DNA of 62,295 nucleotides from Pelagibacterales bacterium SAG-MED20. GTDB taxonomy: Bacteria > Pseudomonadota > Alphaproteobacteria > Pelagibacterales > Pelagibacteraceae. Both the position numbers and the translations under genes were made by a program. Below, piece by piece: positions 35,097 to 43,849 of the stretch. The stretch is from assembly GCA_014653975.1 (NCBI GenBank), contig JACWDR010000002.1, positions 65,887 through 128,181 on the forward strand, given 5' to 3'. Below the pieces are notes generated by a model. The model was not told the DNA's origin, ran no database searches, and saw only the letters and a list, made by a program, of their open reading frames with translations. Every line of letters begins with the position of its first letter. Position 1 is the first letter of the stretch.

Positions 35097-35845
35097 TATT
35101 TTTTTAAATATTTTTTCATAGAAACATGAGCTAACATTAAATTTGGGTCTAGAAAAATTTTTGATAGCTTAATCTTTTTAAATGATTTAAATGCAAAAAT
35201 AGCTATTGGTAGCTCAGTACAACCAAGTATAATTTTTTTACATTTTAATTTCATCAAATACTTAACAGCAGATTTAATAGCTTTTTCAGCTTCCTTAATT
35301 TTTCCCATTTTTACAAATTTTATGGCTTTATTAACGCTATTTGTTTGTAATTTATTATTTGGTATAATTAATTCAAAATTTTTATCAAAGAATTTTTTGT
35401 ATACACCTGTTTTTAAAGTTCCTTCTGTAGCTAAAAGTCCTATTTTTGAATTTTTTTTACATACTTTACGAGTATGCAGAAAAACTTCCTTGGGCATGTT
35501 AATTATAGGAATTCTAATTCTTTCTTGAAGATCATCATACCAATAGTGAGCAGTGTTACACGGAATCACAATAAATTTACAACCACTTTTTTCCAAAGAG
35601 CGACACCCAATGATTAAACTTTTTAAAACTTTATTATATTTTTTTAAATTTTTAGGTTCTCCTTTTTTATTCGATGAGCTTTTTGCATGAATGCTAATTG
35701 ACTCTGGTCGGCCTGGGATATCTGATTTGTTGTATAAAATAAAAAGGGGGTACTCTTGATCAACTTTACCTCTATTAATCATTGCAAGTTTATTGCAAAA
35801 ATCAAGACCAGCCTGAGTACCCATTCCACCTAAGATTCCGATCAT
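35096..35845 (-). CDS. Aspartate/glutamate racemase family protein
   Basis: 249 residues of the Asp/Glu/hydantoin racemase fold. It begins MIGILGGMGTQAG and shows the two catalytic cysteines in their usual contexts: FIVIPCNTAHYWYDDLQ (about residue 98) and IILGCTELPIAI (about residue 211). The family interconverts D- and L-aspartate or glutamate, or racemises related amino acids, without a cofactor. It heads a two-gene unit with the unknown protein at 34656-35096. The exact substrate is open. Confidence 0.87.
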   Translation of the reverse strand: MIGILGGMGTQAGLDFCNKLAMINRGKVDQEYPLFILYNKSDIPGRPESISIHAKSSSNKKGEPKNLKKYNKVLKSLIIGCRSLEKSGCKFIVIPCNTAHYWYDDLQERIRIPIINMPKEVFLHTRKVCKKNSKIGLLATEGTLKTGVYKKFFDKNFELIIPNNKLQTNSVNKAIKFVKMGKIKEAEKAIKSAVKYLMKLKCKKIILGCTELPIAIFAFKSFKKIKLSKIFLDPNLMLAHVSMKKYLKK

Positions 35846-35871
35846 AATTTAATATTTTTGAAATAATTTTA

Positions 35872-36219
35872 TTAGATTGCTTTATTAATTCCTCTCATAA
35901 AAACCAGGACCAAGCAACCATTTTTTGTATACGAGGAATGCTGAGATCCAGGCTTAAATGAAACAAAATCACCCTTTTTAAAAACAATACCATCAGGATC
36001 AATCAACTCTCCATCTAACATTAAAAATTCTTCAAAACCTGTGTGCTCGTGCAGTAGACTTTTTGCACCAGGCTCCATTTTTAAGACATATGTACCTTGT
36101 CCACCATTTTCTTTATCGTAGCTAATTTTGTGCCAACTCATGCCTGGCACTATCTCTCCGTAATTATCAAATGGTTCAAACTTAAGATTATTAATATCTG
36201 TAATTTGTCTTTTAGTCAT
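35872..36219 (-). CDS. Cupin domain protein (ChrR-like)
   Basis: 115 residues, one cupin domain. Metal-binding residues are seen in SLLHEHTGFEEFLML (His-x-His and Glu) and in PGSQHSSYT (second-motif His). The type resembles the anti-sigma ChrR cupin domain and small stand-alone metal cupins. It does not carry the DddK pattern found at 16295-16669. It lies 26 bases upstream of the racemase start and is divergent from the alpha/beta hydrolase. Function unknown. Confidence 0.82.
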   Translation of the reverse strand: MTKRQITDINNLKFEPFDNYGEIVPGMSWHKISYDKENGGQGTYVLKMEPGAKSLLHEHTGFEEFLMLDGELIDPDGIVFKKGDFVSFKPGSQHSSYTKNGCLVLVFMRGINKAI

Positions 36220-36249
36220 TCAAGCAATACAATAATAGTTATATAAATT

Positions 36250-37008
36250 ATGCAAGATATATATATTAATGATGTAGGTAAAGGCACTCCATTAGTTTTA
36301 GTGCATGGTTTTATCGGCTCCTCAGAAATGTGGGAGCCTCAAATAAGATATTTTAAGAAAAATTTCAGAGTTCTTTCTCCTGCGCTTCCTGGTTTTGGCA
36401 AAAGTAATAAAGTTAAATCTTGTGACTCAATTGAGTGTATGGCAAAAACAATTTTAAATTCATTATACAAAAAAGGAATAGACAGGTTTAATTTACTTGG
36501 ACATTCAATGGGTGGAATGATTGTTCAAGAAATGGCAAAAATTTCCAGTAATAAAATACTAAAATTGATCTGTTACGGAACAGGACCTAGAGGAAATATA
36601 CCAGGTAGATTTGAAACAATGGAAGAGTCAAGAAAAAAATTAAAAGATAATGGATTAGAAGTCACTGCTAATCGAATAGCTAAAACATGGTTTATAAAAG
36701 AAGAAAAAGCAAAGTATTTTTATCTTTGTGACACTGCTGGAAAGCAAACTTCTTTAGAGGCTGTTGATAATGGCCTTATTGCTATGAAGAGTTGGAGTGG
36801 AATGGACAATTTAAAAAATATTAAAAATGAAACTTTAATTATTTGGGGTGATCATGATAAGGCCTATAATTATAATCAAGTTGAGACTTTAAATAACAAT
36901 ATTCCAGATAGTATTTTAAAAATAATAAAAGGTTGCTCTCATAATGTTCATTTAGAAAAACCAGATGAGTTTAATGAGATTGTAAATAATTTTATAAAAA
37001 AAAATTGA
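36250..37008 (+). CDS. Alpha/beta hydrolase
   Basis: 252 residues of the alpha/beta hydrolase fold. The oxyanion region is LVHGFIGSSEMWEPQ, the nucleophile elbow GHSMGGMIV, the acid probably lies in IIWGDHDKAYN and the His in GCSHNVHLEKPDEF. It looks like a small esterase, lactonase or C-C bond hydrolase. No signal peptide is seen. The gene is divergent from the cupin gene with a 30-base gap and convergent with the cold-shock gene. Substrate unknown. Confidence 0.88.
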   Translation: MQDIYINDVGKGTPLVLVHGFIGSSEMWEPQIRYFKKNFRVLSPALPGFGKSNKVKSCDSIECMAKTILNSLYKKGIDRFNLLGHSMGGMIVQEMAKISSNKILKLICYGTGPRGNIPGRFETMEESRKKLKDNGLEVTANRIAKTWFIKEEKAKYFYLCDTAGKQTSLEAVDNGLIAMKSWSGMDNLKNIKNETLIIWGDHDKAYNYNQVETLNNNIPDSILKIIKGCSHNVHLEKPDEFNEIVNNFIKKN

Positions 37009-37012
37009 TTGG

Positions 37013-37076
37013 TATTGGCTGAAATTTTAATTAAACAATTAAAAAAATTAATCTAATTAGATAATTGCAGCCAATA
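37013..37076. repeat. Long inverted repeat between convergent hydrolase and cold-shock genes
   Basis: Nine-base arms (TATTGGCTG at 37013 and CAGCCAATA at 37068) are exact reverse complements, and four more pairs follow after one mismatch. The AT-only interior contains shorter inverted repeats. It fills the whole space between two convergent genes and could act as a two-way terminator or an mRNA-stabilising structure. Assigned by eye. Confidence 0.5.
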
Positions 37077-37089
37077 GAAAGTGTGAATA

Positions 37090-37296
37090 TTATGCAGTTT
37101 TTAAATTTACTGCTGAAGGACCTTTAGGACCATCTTCAACATCGAAAGTCAAAGCTTGACCCTCATCTAAACCATTCATACCAGCATCTCTTACTGCTGA
37201 GACATGAACGAATACATCTTTTTCTTTATCTTCTCTTTCAATAAAACCAAAACCTTTGGTTGGATTGAACCATTTTACTTTTCCTTGTAGACTCAT
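37090..37296 (-). CDS. Cold-shock protein (CspA family)
   Basis: 68 residues, a single cold-shock domain. The two RNA-binding motifs are KGFGFIERE (RNP1) and DVFVHVSAV (RNP2), after the start GKVKWFNPT. It binds single-stranded RNA and DNA and acts as an RNA chaperone. The 5' region (37297-37417) is AT-rich and holds a seven-bp inverted repeat (37330-37349), as is common for leaders of cold-shock genes. Confidence 0.96.
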   Translation of the reverse strand: MSLQGKVKWFNPTKGFGFIEREDKEKDVFVHVSAVRDAGMNGLDEGQALTFDVEDGPKGPSAVNLKTA

Positions 37297-37417
37297 ATTT
37301 ATCTTCTTACTTTTTGTTATGTTACTTTTATTACTTATAATTAAGTAATATGGCTTTGTTTAGATTTATTAAGGATTTGTCAACTAAATTAACCCAATGA
37401 TTGTAAAAAAAATCCGC

Positions 37418-37882
37418 TTAGTTGCTTATAAGCAAGCACATATATACAGAATTAATATCCTTTTCATAATGAGAGAATGGTTCACAAACTTTAAAACCAG
37501 ATTTAGTAAATAATTTTCTAGCTGGGTTAAAGAAAACACCTGCACCTGTTTCTAGACTTAATTTCTTAATATTCAATTTTTTAGCTTCATCAATTAAATG
37601 ATTTATTACTTTAATTCCATTGCCTTTTTTTCTAAATTTATCATTAATTCTTATAGACTTAAACTCACCATGATCTTCATCTAAAAATTTAAGAGCTCCG
37701 CTACCCATTAATTGTTCATTCTCCCATAAACTCCAAAATTTTATAGTTGGATCTTTTAATCCTGCAATATCTAAAACATGTGCACTGCCTTCAGGTGATA
37801 CAGATCTTAATTCAATAAAATGTTTAACTAACATTTCATTTACTTCGGGGTTATCAAAATTTCCTTCTATGGATTTTAACAT
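37418..37882 (-). CDS. GNAT family N-acetyltransferase
   Basis: 154 residues with the GNAT pattern: LMGSGALKFL strand, then the acetyl-CoA loop in INDKFRKKGNGIKVINHLIDEAKK, a strand LSLETG, and the terminal FNPARKLFTKSGFKV. The acceptor is unknown. It begins directly after the metallo-beta-lactamase-fold gene stop on the same strand and ends 121 bases before the cold-shock gene. Expression with purEK is likely since the whole minus-strand block is tightly packed. Confidence 0.87.
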   Translation of the reverse strand: MLKSIEGNFDNPEVNEMLVKHFIELRSVSPEGSAHVLDIAGLKDPTIKFWSLWENEQLMGSGALKFLDEDHGEFKSIRINDKFRKKGNGIKVINHLIDEAKKLNIKKLSLETGAGVFFNPARKLFTKSGFKVCEPFSHYEKDINSVYMCLLISN

Positions 37883-38932
37883 TTATTTCAAAATATCTTT
37901 TATCTTTTTGAATTCACCAATTTTAAATATAATTGCATCATCTTTTTTGAAACCAAACTTATTTGCATTGTTTTTAAATCTCACAGGTGGTTCCATAATT
38001 GGCTCTAAAGATAGAACAAATGTACCCCAATGCGTCCCAATAACTTTTTTACTTTCTAAATCTTGAGCAACATTTAAAGCTTCTTCTGGTGTCGTGTGAT
38101 AAATTGATTTTTCAAACATTGGTTTAAAATTATACGCACCTATATTGATCATAGATATATCTATTGGACCATATTTTTTTCCTAGTTTCTTATAAATATT
38201 TCCGTAACCCGTATCACATGCAAAGAGTATTTTTTTTCCTTTATATTCAATTAAAAAATTTCCCCACAGAGTTTTGTTTGTATCAGTTAAACTTCTTTTA
38301 GACCAATGGACTGCTGGTAAAAAAGAAACTTTCAAATCATTATTAATTTTAATTTCATCGTACCAATCCATTTCATTTACATCTTTAAATCTATATGGTC
38401 TAAAATATTTTCCAAGTTTAAGAGGTAATAAAACTTTAGCATCTTTAAAGGGAAATCTTCTAATAGTGCCCATATCTTGATGATCATAATGATTATGAGT
38501 TAATAAAAATAAATCGGTTTTTGGAATTTCATTTAAATTTAGAGCAGGTTCGGTAAATCTATCAGGACCAAAAATTAAAGGACCGGCATTTTTTGAGAAA
38601 ACAGGATCGGTGATAATTGAAGTATTGCCTAATTTTATTAAGAATGTTGCATGACCAATCCAGGCAATATAATCTTCATTTTCATACTTCTTTAGATCAG
38701 ATAAAACTTTTTTCTTATCAACAACATGACCTGCTGGAACTGTTAGGTCTATTTTTTTCTTTTCTTTAGAAAATAGTCTGTATGAAAAATTAACATCTTT
38801 AGATCTTACAGGTGATCCTTCTGGATTTCTGAATGTTCCATCTGGAAGGTGATGATAGGGTTTTTTTTCCATGGCAATTGTTAAAGAGTTATATAAAAAA
38901 ACTGCAATTAAAAAACCTATAATTTTAATCAT
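37883..38932 (-). CDS. Metallo-beta-lactamase fold hydrolase (NAPE-PLD-like), exported
   Basis: 349 residues. An N-terminal hydrophobic segment (MIKIIGFLIAVFLYNSLTIA) should act as a signal peptide or anchor. The body is the NAPE-PLD/UlaG-like metallo-beta-lactamase fold: WIGHATFLIKLGNTSIITDP, the metal site THNHYDHQD, LPAVHWSKRS, FACDTGYG and IGTHWGTF. Relatives hydrolyse N-acyl phosphatidylethanolamines or cyclic phosphodiesters. Location in the periplasm suggests a phospholipid or scavenging role. It lies 16 bases after purK and abuts the GNAT gene. Confidence 0.87.
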   Translation of the reverse strand: MIKIIGFLIAVFLYNSLTIAMEKKPYHHLPDGTFRNPEGSPVRSKDVNFSYRLFSKEKKKIDLTVPAGHVVDKKKVLSDLKKYENEDYIAWIGHATFLIKLGNTSIITDPVFSKNAGPLIFGPDRFTEPALNLNEIPKTDLFLLTHNHYDHQDMGTIRRFPFKDAKVLLPLKLGKYFRPYRFKDVNEMDWYDEIKINNDLKVSFLPAVHWSKRSLTDTNKTLWGNFLIEYKGKKILFACDTGYGNIYKKLGKKYGPIDISMINIGAYNFKPMFEKSIYHTTPEEALNVAQDLESKKVIGTHWGTFVLSLEPIMEPPVRFKNNANKFGFKKDDAIIFKIGEFKKIKDILK

Positions 38933-38948
38933 CTATTTTAAGATTTGA

Positions 38949-39995
38949 TTATTTAGTTAAAGTAGTCAAGTGACCCATTTTTCTCTTATCTTTTATATCT
39001 TTTTTTAAATAATCAAAGAAAAATTCATTAGAGTTAATTTTTTTATTTCTATAAACAATGATTTGATCTCCAATAATATTTGTCATTTTAGCATTTGAAA
39101 TCTTTTTAAGTGGAATTTGATCTAATTTACAAACTGCCCTGATATGATTTTCAAATTGACTTATATTGTAAGCATTGATTGTTAAGTGACCAGAATTATG
39201 AACTCTTGGTGCTATTTCATTAACATAAAGATTTTCATTCCTATCAATGAAAAATTCAACACATAAAGTACCAACATATTTTAATTCTTCGGCTAATTGA
39301 ATTGCCCACATTTTTGATTGATCTAAAATCTTATCACTTATATCAGCAGGAATAGAGGAATATTTAAGTATCTGATCTTCATGAAGATTCTCTATAGGTT
39401 CATAAATTTCATATTTTTTATCACTAAATCTTGTAACAATTATTGAAATTTCTTTTTTTAATTTTACTAATTTTTCTAAAATATAACCTCTTGAAAAATC
39501 TACATTTATTGAATCTAAATCTTCAACATTATTTATTAAATGTTGTCCTTTTCCGTCATACCCTAAAGTGGTAGTTTTTAGAAGGCCAGGTAACAAATCT
39601 TGCAATGAGCTCACTTCAGATTTTTTTTCAATTGAGGCATATCTTGTTGTTCTTATATTTAGTTTATTGATGAAGTCTTTTTCAGCTAATCTATGTTGAA
39701 TTATTCTATTAACTGAAGGTTTTGGTATTACGGGTTTTACTTTATTAATTTCGCTTAAAGTTTCATAGGGAATATTTTCAAATTCATATGTAATAACATC
39801 TACTTTGTTTACAAATTCATTAATTTTTTTTTGATCGTTGTAGTGACCATGAATAAATTCATTAGAAAATCTTTGTGCTGGTGCTTGGATATCATCACAA
39901 AAAATAACCGTTTTTACTTTTAATTTATTAGCAGCAACTGCAAGCATGCTTCCTAGTTGACCTCCACCAATAATTCCAAGAGTTGGTTTTGACAT
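38949..39995 (-). CDS. purK: N5-carboxyaminoimidazole ribonucleotide synthase
   Basis: 348 residues of the ATP-grasp family. It begins with the pre-ATP-grasp motif GIIGGGQLGSMLAVAA and continues with TYEFENIP, LKTTTLGYDGKGQ (ATP loop), VEFFIDRNENLYVNEIAPRVHNSGH and GDQI near the end. It carboxylates AIR in an ATP- and bicarbonate-dependent step of purine synthesis. It follows purE after eight bases, the common purEK operon. Confidence 0.95.
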   Translation of the reverse strand: MSKPTLGIIGGGQLGSMLAVAANKLKVKTVIFCDDIQAPAQRFSNEFIHGHYNDQKKINEFVNKVDVITYEFENIPYETLSEINKVKPVIPKPSVNRIIQHRLAEKDFINKLNIRTTRYASIEKKSEVSSLQDLLPGLLKTTTLGYDGKGQHLINNVEDLDSINVDFSRGYILEKLVKLKKEISIIVTRFSDKKYEIYEPIENLHEDQILKYSSIPADISDKILDQSKMWAIQLAEELKYVGTLCVEFFIDRNENLYVNEIAPRVHNSGHLTINAYNISQFENHIRAVCKLDQIPLKKISNAKMTNIIGDQIIVYRNKKINSNEFFFDYLKKDIKDKRKMGHLTTLTK

Positions 39996-40003
39996 ATTTA
40001 AAC

Positions 40004-40495
40004 TTATTTAGGTTTTTTTTTTACTGATCGTGTTTGAGTTAAACGGAACTGCTTTAAATTTTTTTTGACTTTACTGTCAATATTTCCAATTATAGAAGCA
40101 GCTAAAAGTGCTGCATTAATAGCACCATCCTTTCCAATTGCGAGCGTTCCTACGGGAATACCCTTTGGCATTTGGGCTATTGATAGCAAACTATCTAAAC
40201 CCCTTAGTTTTTTACTTTCAATTGGAACCCCTAAAACAGGTAAAGAAGTTAATGCTGAAATCATTCCAGGTAAATGTGCAGAGCCACCAGCACCTGCAAT
40301 AATAACTGCTATATCATTTTTTTCAGCATTTTTTGCAAATTGATACATTCTTTCTGGGGTTCTATGGGCAGAAATAATCTTAGTTTCGAACTTTATATTT
40401 AAACTTTTTAAGACTTTTTTACAAAATATCATAGTTTTAAAGTCAGATTGACTTCCCATTATAATTGATACTTTTTTTGATTTAATTTTAGACAT
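40004..40495 (-). CDS. purE: N5-carboxyaminoimidazole ribonucleotide mutase
   Basis: 163 residues. Diagnostic pieces are IIMGSQSDFKTM at the N-terminus, IISAHRTPERMYQFA (catalytic His) and IIAGAGGSAHLPGMISALT, ending with a Lys-rich tail. It converts N5-CAIR to CAIR. The ATG is preceded on the minus strand by a five-bp hairpin (40497-40518) next to the start. It is first in the minus-strand block purE-purK-MBL-GNAT. Confidence 0.95.
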   Translation of the reverse strand: MSKIKSKKVSIIMGSQSDFKTMIFCKKVLKSLNIKFETKIISAHRTPERMYQFAKNAEKNDIAVIIAGAGGSAHLPGMISALTSLPVLGVPIESKKLRGLDSLLSIAQMPKGIPVGTLAIGKDGAINAALLAASIIGNIDSKVKKNLKQFRLTQTRSVKKKPK

Positions 40496-40608
40496 TAGGT
40501 GTTAATTCTTTATCACCTGAGTAGTTATTTCAAATTAAGGTTAAAATTTCAATAAAATTAATAGAAATTATTAAACTTATTGATATTCTTTGCATGTAAT
40601 GAGGCATA

Positions 40609-41577
40609 ATGAATTTTAAAATTGATAATTTGCAATACTGTAACTGGTCTAGAGAGATCTTTGAAATTAATAGAGAGGCAAAACTAGATGCTGTTCACGT
40701 AACTATAGTCTATCATGAAGATTTTGATGAGCTTCAGAATGTTATTAAATCCTGGGATATTCATTTTAAGGAAAATCAAGATTTGATTTTTTTAGGCAAA
40801 GATTTTAACGATATTGAAAAAGCAAAATTAGAAAATAAAACTGCAATTTTTTTTGGATTTCAAAATTGTTCACCTATCGAGGATGACATAGGATTAATTG
40901 AGAAGGTTCATAATCAAGGATGTAGATTCATGCAACTCACTTACAATAATCAATCTTTACTCGCTACGGGCTGTTATGAAACTAATGATAGTGGAGTCAC
41001 TAATTTTGGAAAAGAAGCAATCAAAGAAATGAATAGAGTTGGTATTGTAATTGATATGTCTCATTCAGCTGAGAGAAGCACACTAGATGCAATACATATC
41101 AGTAAAAAACCTATAGCTATAACACATGCAAACCCAACTTTTTGGCATGCAGCTAAAAGAAATAAATCAAATGATTTACTAAAAACTCTAGGAGACAGCG
41201 GAGGTATGCTCGGTCTATCATTGTATGCTCATCATTTAAAAGGAGGTACAAATTGTACTTTAGAAAGTTTCTGTGAAATGACAGCTAGAACAGCTGATAT
41301 TATAGGGACAAAAAATATTGGAATAGGCTCTGATCTATGCATTAATCAACCAGATAGTATTGTTGAATGGATGAGAAATGGCACTTGGACAAAAGCTAAA
41401 AATTATGGTGAAGGATCAAAAGATAAACCTGGCTTTCCAAAACAACCAGATTGGTTTGTTGATGCAAGAGGGTTTAAAAATTTAGAAAATGGTTTAAAAA
41501 AAACTGGTTTTAATGAAGAAGAGATCAATGGAATTTTAGGAAACAATTGGTACAATTTTTATAAAGAAATAAATTAA
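40609..41577 (+). CDS. Peptidase M19 (membrane dipeptidase)-like protein lacking one metal site
   Basis: 322 residues of the M19 renal-dipeptidase family. The second metal site is kept: IDMSHSAERS (His) and AITHANPTFWH (His), with GIGSDLCI keeping the Asp, and the LTYNNQS and FGKEAIKEMNRVGI motifs match. The first site is gone: the family HxD near the N-terminus reads DNLQYCNW, and the bridging Glu of the GIEGG motif reads GFQNCSP. It may therefore have one metal or act on a different substrate. Its stop shares one base with the next start, so it is coupled to a 554-residue unknown and a DUF3726 protein. No signal peptide. Confidence 0.85.
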   Translation: MNFKIDNLQYCNWSREIFEINREAKLDAVHVTIVYHEDFDELQNVIKSWDIHFKENQDLIFLGKDFNDIEKAKLENKTAIFFGFQNCSPIEDDIGLIEKVHNQGCRFMQLTYNNQSLLATGCYETNDSGVTNFGKEAIKEMNRVGIVIDMSHSAERSTLDAIHISKKPIAITHANPTFWHAAKRNKSNDLLKTLGDSGGMLGLSLYAHHLKGGTNCTLESFCEMTARTADIIGTKNIGIGSDLCINQPDSIVEWMRNGTWTKAKNYGEGSKDKPGFPKQPDWFVDARGFKNLENGLKKTGFNEEEINGILGNNWYNFYKEIN

Positions 41578-43241
41578 TGAAGATTAGCTTAAGAAGCCCA
41601 GATACTGTAATGAAGCTTTCTAAGCTTGGATCTTTCCATCAGTCAAAATTGTCTTTTTTAAGAAGCTTTTTAAAAGAATTTAAAGACTGGGAATATAAAA
41701 GGGATTTATTTGAATTAAATGCATTAGGTCACGGTACTGCAATTTATTCATTTAAAAAAGATAATAGAATTTATTCACTCATATGTTTTGCAAATCAATT
41801 AAAAGAAGACGAGAGGTCTGATAGAGTTATTGCCACAAAATGGGATGCAGCATTTACACTTCATGATGGGGTTCCGACAAAAAAAGATATTGAAAGATTA
41901 AAAAATGAAGTACCAAAACAAGAAGTAGGAAGACTTTCCTATAAAGAATTAACGTTATCTAGAGCAAATAAATCTGTACGAGTGTTTAACCATGTGGTTG
42001 AAAGTTTAAGTGAAGGTAAACAACCTGATATTTCATTACTGTCAAGTGTTGGGTATTTATATAGAACTACAGCAGTTTATGGATCAGGTAAATTTGGATT
42101 GGCTGATAGATTTAGAATTAAAGATAGGAAAGAAATCTATGGACCATTTAGACTTGAAATGATGTTGGTTTACTTAGTTAGACAATTCACTTTTGACCAA
42201 GTAAATCATGTAGCAAAAAACAAAAACCCTAAAAAAGCAATCAATTTAGATCCTGAAATTTGTAGAAATCTTGGGATTGGTAATTCAACTGGTTTAGGTA
42301 TGGCTCCATTTATTGTTAATCATCCCACTCTTTTAAATAATTGGGTTTTAGCCAGAGAAACAATTTTAAAAGAAATTAGAGAAATTAAAGAAGTAAAAAA
42401 AAAAGATAGTGACTTTTTTAAAGAATGTTTAAAAAGATCTATTAAAAATATCACTTCATGGACAACTGAAAGCGAATATCAACAAAAAAAAATCAAATCT
42501 TTATTAAGTGATTTAAATAGATTTATCGCTTTCCTAGAAAAGGATTTTAACTTTTCTAATGAATTTGCATTTAATGAAATTTATAAATGGGTAGAGAAAA
42601 ATTCAGAAGATGAGTGTATAGAGTATATAGTCTCAATGATGATGGAACCATACGATCAAATAGTCAATCCGTTAATCAATAAAATGAGTTCTGAAGAAGA
42701 ACAGTATTTTAATATACCAACTAATCGGACTGTCAAAGAATTAAGAGATATTTTGGAGGATAAGTATAAAGAAATATTGAAAATAGATTTTTCAAAAGTT
42801 GAAAATAATCAAAATTTTTGGTTTATTTCAAAAAATAAAGAAGAGCCTAGATTGGCTAATAGATTTGAAGAACAAGGGTCTGAGTTAGAGCAGCCACTTG
42901 CTATTGCTAGAGACATTAAAAAATTATATGAAGCTCTATCAGCTTCAAAAAATAGTTCTACAATTGATAAATTTCTAATAAAAAATAATCATTTAAGACA
43001 CGTTGTTAGAAGAGCATTTATAGTTGAAAAGTTTCCATACTCAGAAATACAGGATAATACAATTAGCAAATCCATAATTCCCATTGATATGTTAAGATTA
43101 AAACTATCATTTTTTGGAGCCCTTAAATTTGATCCAAGGTCAGATAAGTGGTTAAGAATTTGCATGTTTCAGGGAGCTCCATTACCTGAACAGTTAAGAA
43201 GTTATAATGATAGTTGGGTATATAATTCTTTAAATTCATGA
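41577..43241 (+). CDS. Large unknown protein of the M19/DUF3726 cluster
   Basis: 554 residues with no signal peptide or clear membrane segment. I do not recognise a named domain. The first 270 residues look globular and contain GHGTAIYSF, YSLICFANQL, DRVIATKWDAAFTLHDG, YRTTAVYGSGKFGLADR and GLGMAPFIVNHPT. The middle is Lys/Glu-rich and helical, and the C-terminus ends with FDPRSDKWLRICMFQGAPLPEQL. It overlaps the M19-like gene by one base and the DUF3726 gene by four, so the three are translated together. A complex or a shared pathway on an amide, peptide or amidohydrolase-type substrate is plausible but unproven. Confidence 0.82.
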   Translation: MKISLRSPDTVMKLSKLGSFHQSKLSFLRSFLKEFKDWEYKRDLFELNALGHGTAIYSFKKDNRIYSLICFANQLKEDERSDRVIATKWDAAFTLHDGVPTKKDIERLKNEVPKQEVGRLSYKELTLSRANKSVRVFNHVVESLSEGKQPDISLLSSVGYLYRTTAVYGSGKFGLADRFRIKDRKEIYGPFRLEMMLVYLVRQFTFDQVNHVAKNKNPKKAINLDPEICRNLGIGNSTGLGMAPFIVNHPTLLNNWVLARETILKEIREIKEVKKKDSDFFKECLKRSIKNITSWTTESEYQQKKIKSLLSDLNRFIAFLEKDFNFSNEFAFNEIYKWVEKNSEDECIEYIVSMMMEPYDQIVNPLINKMSSEEEQYFNIPTNRTVKELRDILEDKYKEILKIDFSKVENNQNFWFISKNKEEPRLANRFEEQGSELEQPLAIARDIKKLYEALSASKNSSTIDKFLIKNNHLRHVVRRAFIVEKFPYSEIQDNTISKSIIPIDMLRLKLSFFGALKFDPRSDKWLRICMFQGAPLPEQLRSYNDSWVYNSLNS

Positions 43242-43849
43242 AATCATTAAGTGAAATAGATACGGTGTCAAAAAGAGCGAGTAGAGCAACTGGATTTGAA
43301 TGGGGTATAGCTGAAGAAATTGGAAAAAATATTAGACTATTAGAAATGTTTGGAATACCTGGTGTTAAAAATTTGAACTACTATTTCAGAACAAGAAGTA
43401 AAAAAAAATTTGAAAAAATAATCCTAATAAGCGATGACAATAAAAAAAAACAATTTGAGTATTGCCCTATAATTACTGGGGTAAATTTTTTAGATCAAGT
43501 TAGGTCTTTAGAAAATTTAGAAAAGATAAAATTCGAAAACATTGCATTTCCATTACTTTTTCTTCCTTTTGTAAGTAGAGCTTCAGAAGTTTTGGGAAAA
43601 AAAATATTACTTGAGATGGATAATAGAAATTTTTTATTAAATTACAATCACAGCATATATTCTAACTCACTAAATGATGGAATAGTAAATTTAAGCAATA
43701 ATATCATAATCAGATTTATAGAAAATGTAGACTCATTTGAAGAAAAAGAGTGGAAGGAACTGTATAAACTTTCTGAAAATACTTTTGTAGAAGAGAGTGA
43801 TAGTTTAAAGCAAAGTGGTGCAGGTGCAGGCTTAACCGACAATGATTAA
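43238..43849 (+). CDS. DUF3726 family protein
   Basis: 203 residues. The N-terminal pattern SLSEIDTVSKRASRATGFEWGIAEEIG is the hallmark of DUF3726, and the C-terminus ends GAGAGLTDND, also typical as I recall it. The centre is low in recognisable features. The family has no known function. It is the last gene of the three-gene unit and abuts the convergent homocysteine S-methyltransferase gene. The ATG overlaps the previous stop (ATGA). Confidence 0.75.
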   Translation: MKSLSEIDTVSKRASRATGFEWGIAEEIGKNIRLLEMFGIPGVKNLNYYFRTRSKKKFEKIILISDDNKKKQFEYCPIITGVNFLDQVRSLENLEKIKFENIAFPLLFLPFVSRASEVLGKKILLEMDNRNFLLNYNHSIYSNSLNDGIVNLSNNIIIRFIENVDSFEEKEWKELYKLSENTFVEESDSLKQSGAGAGLTDND

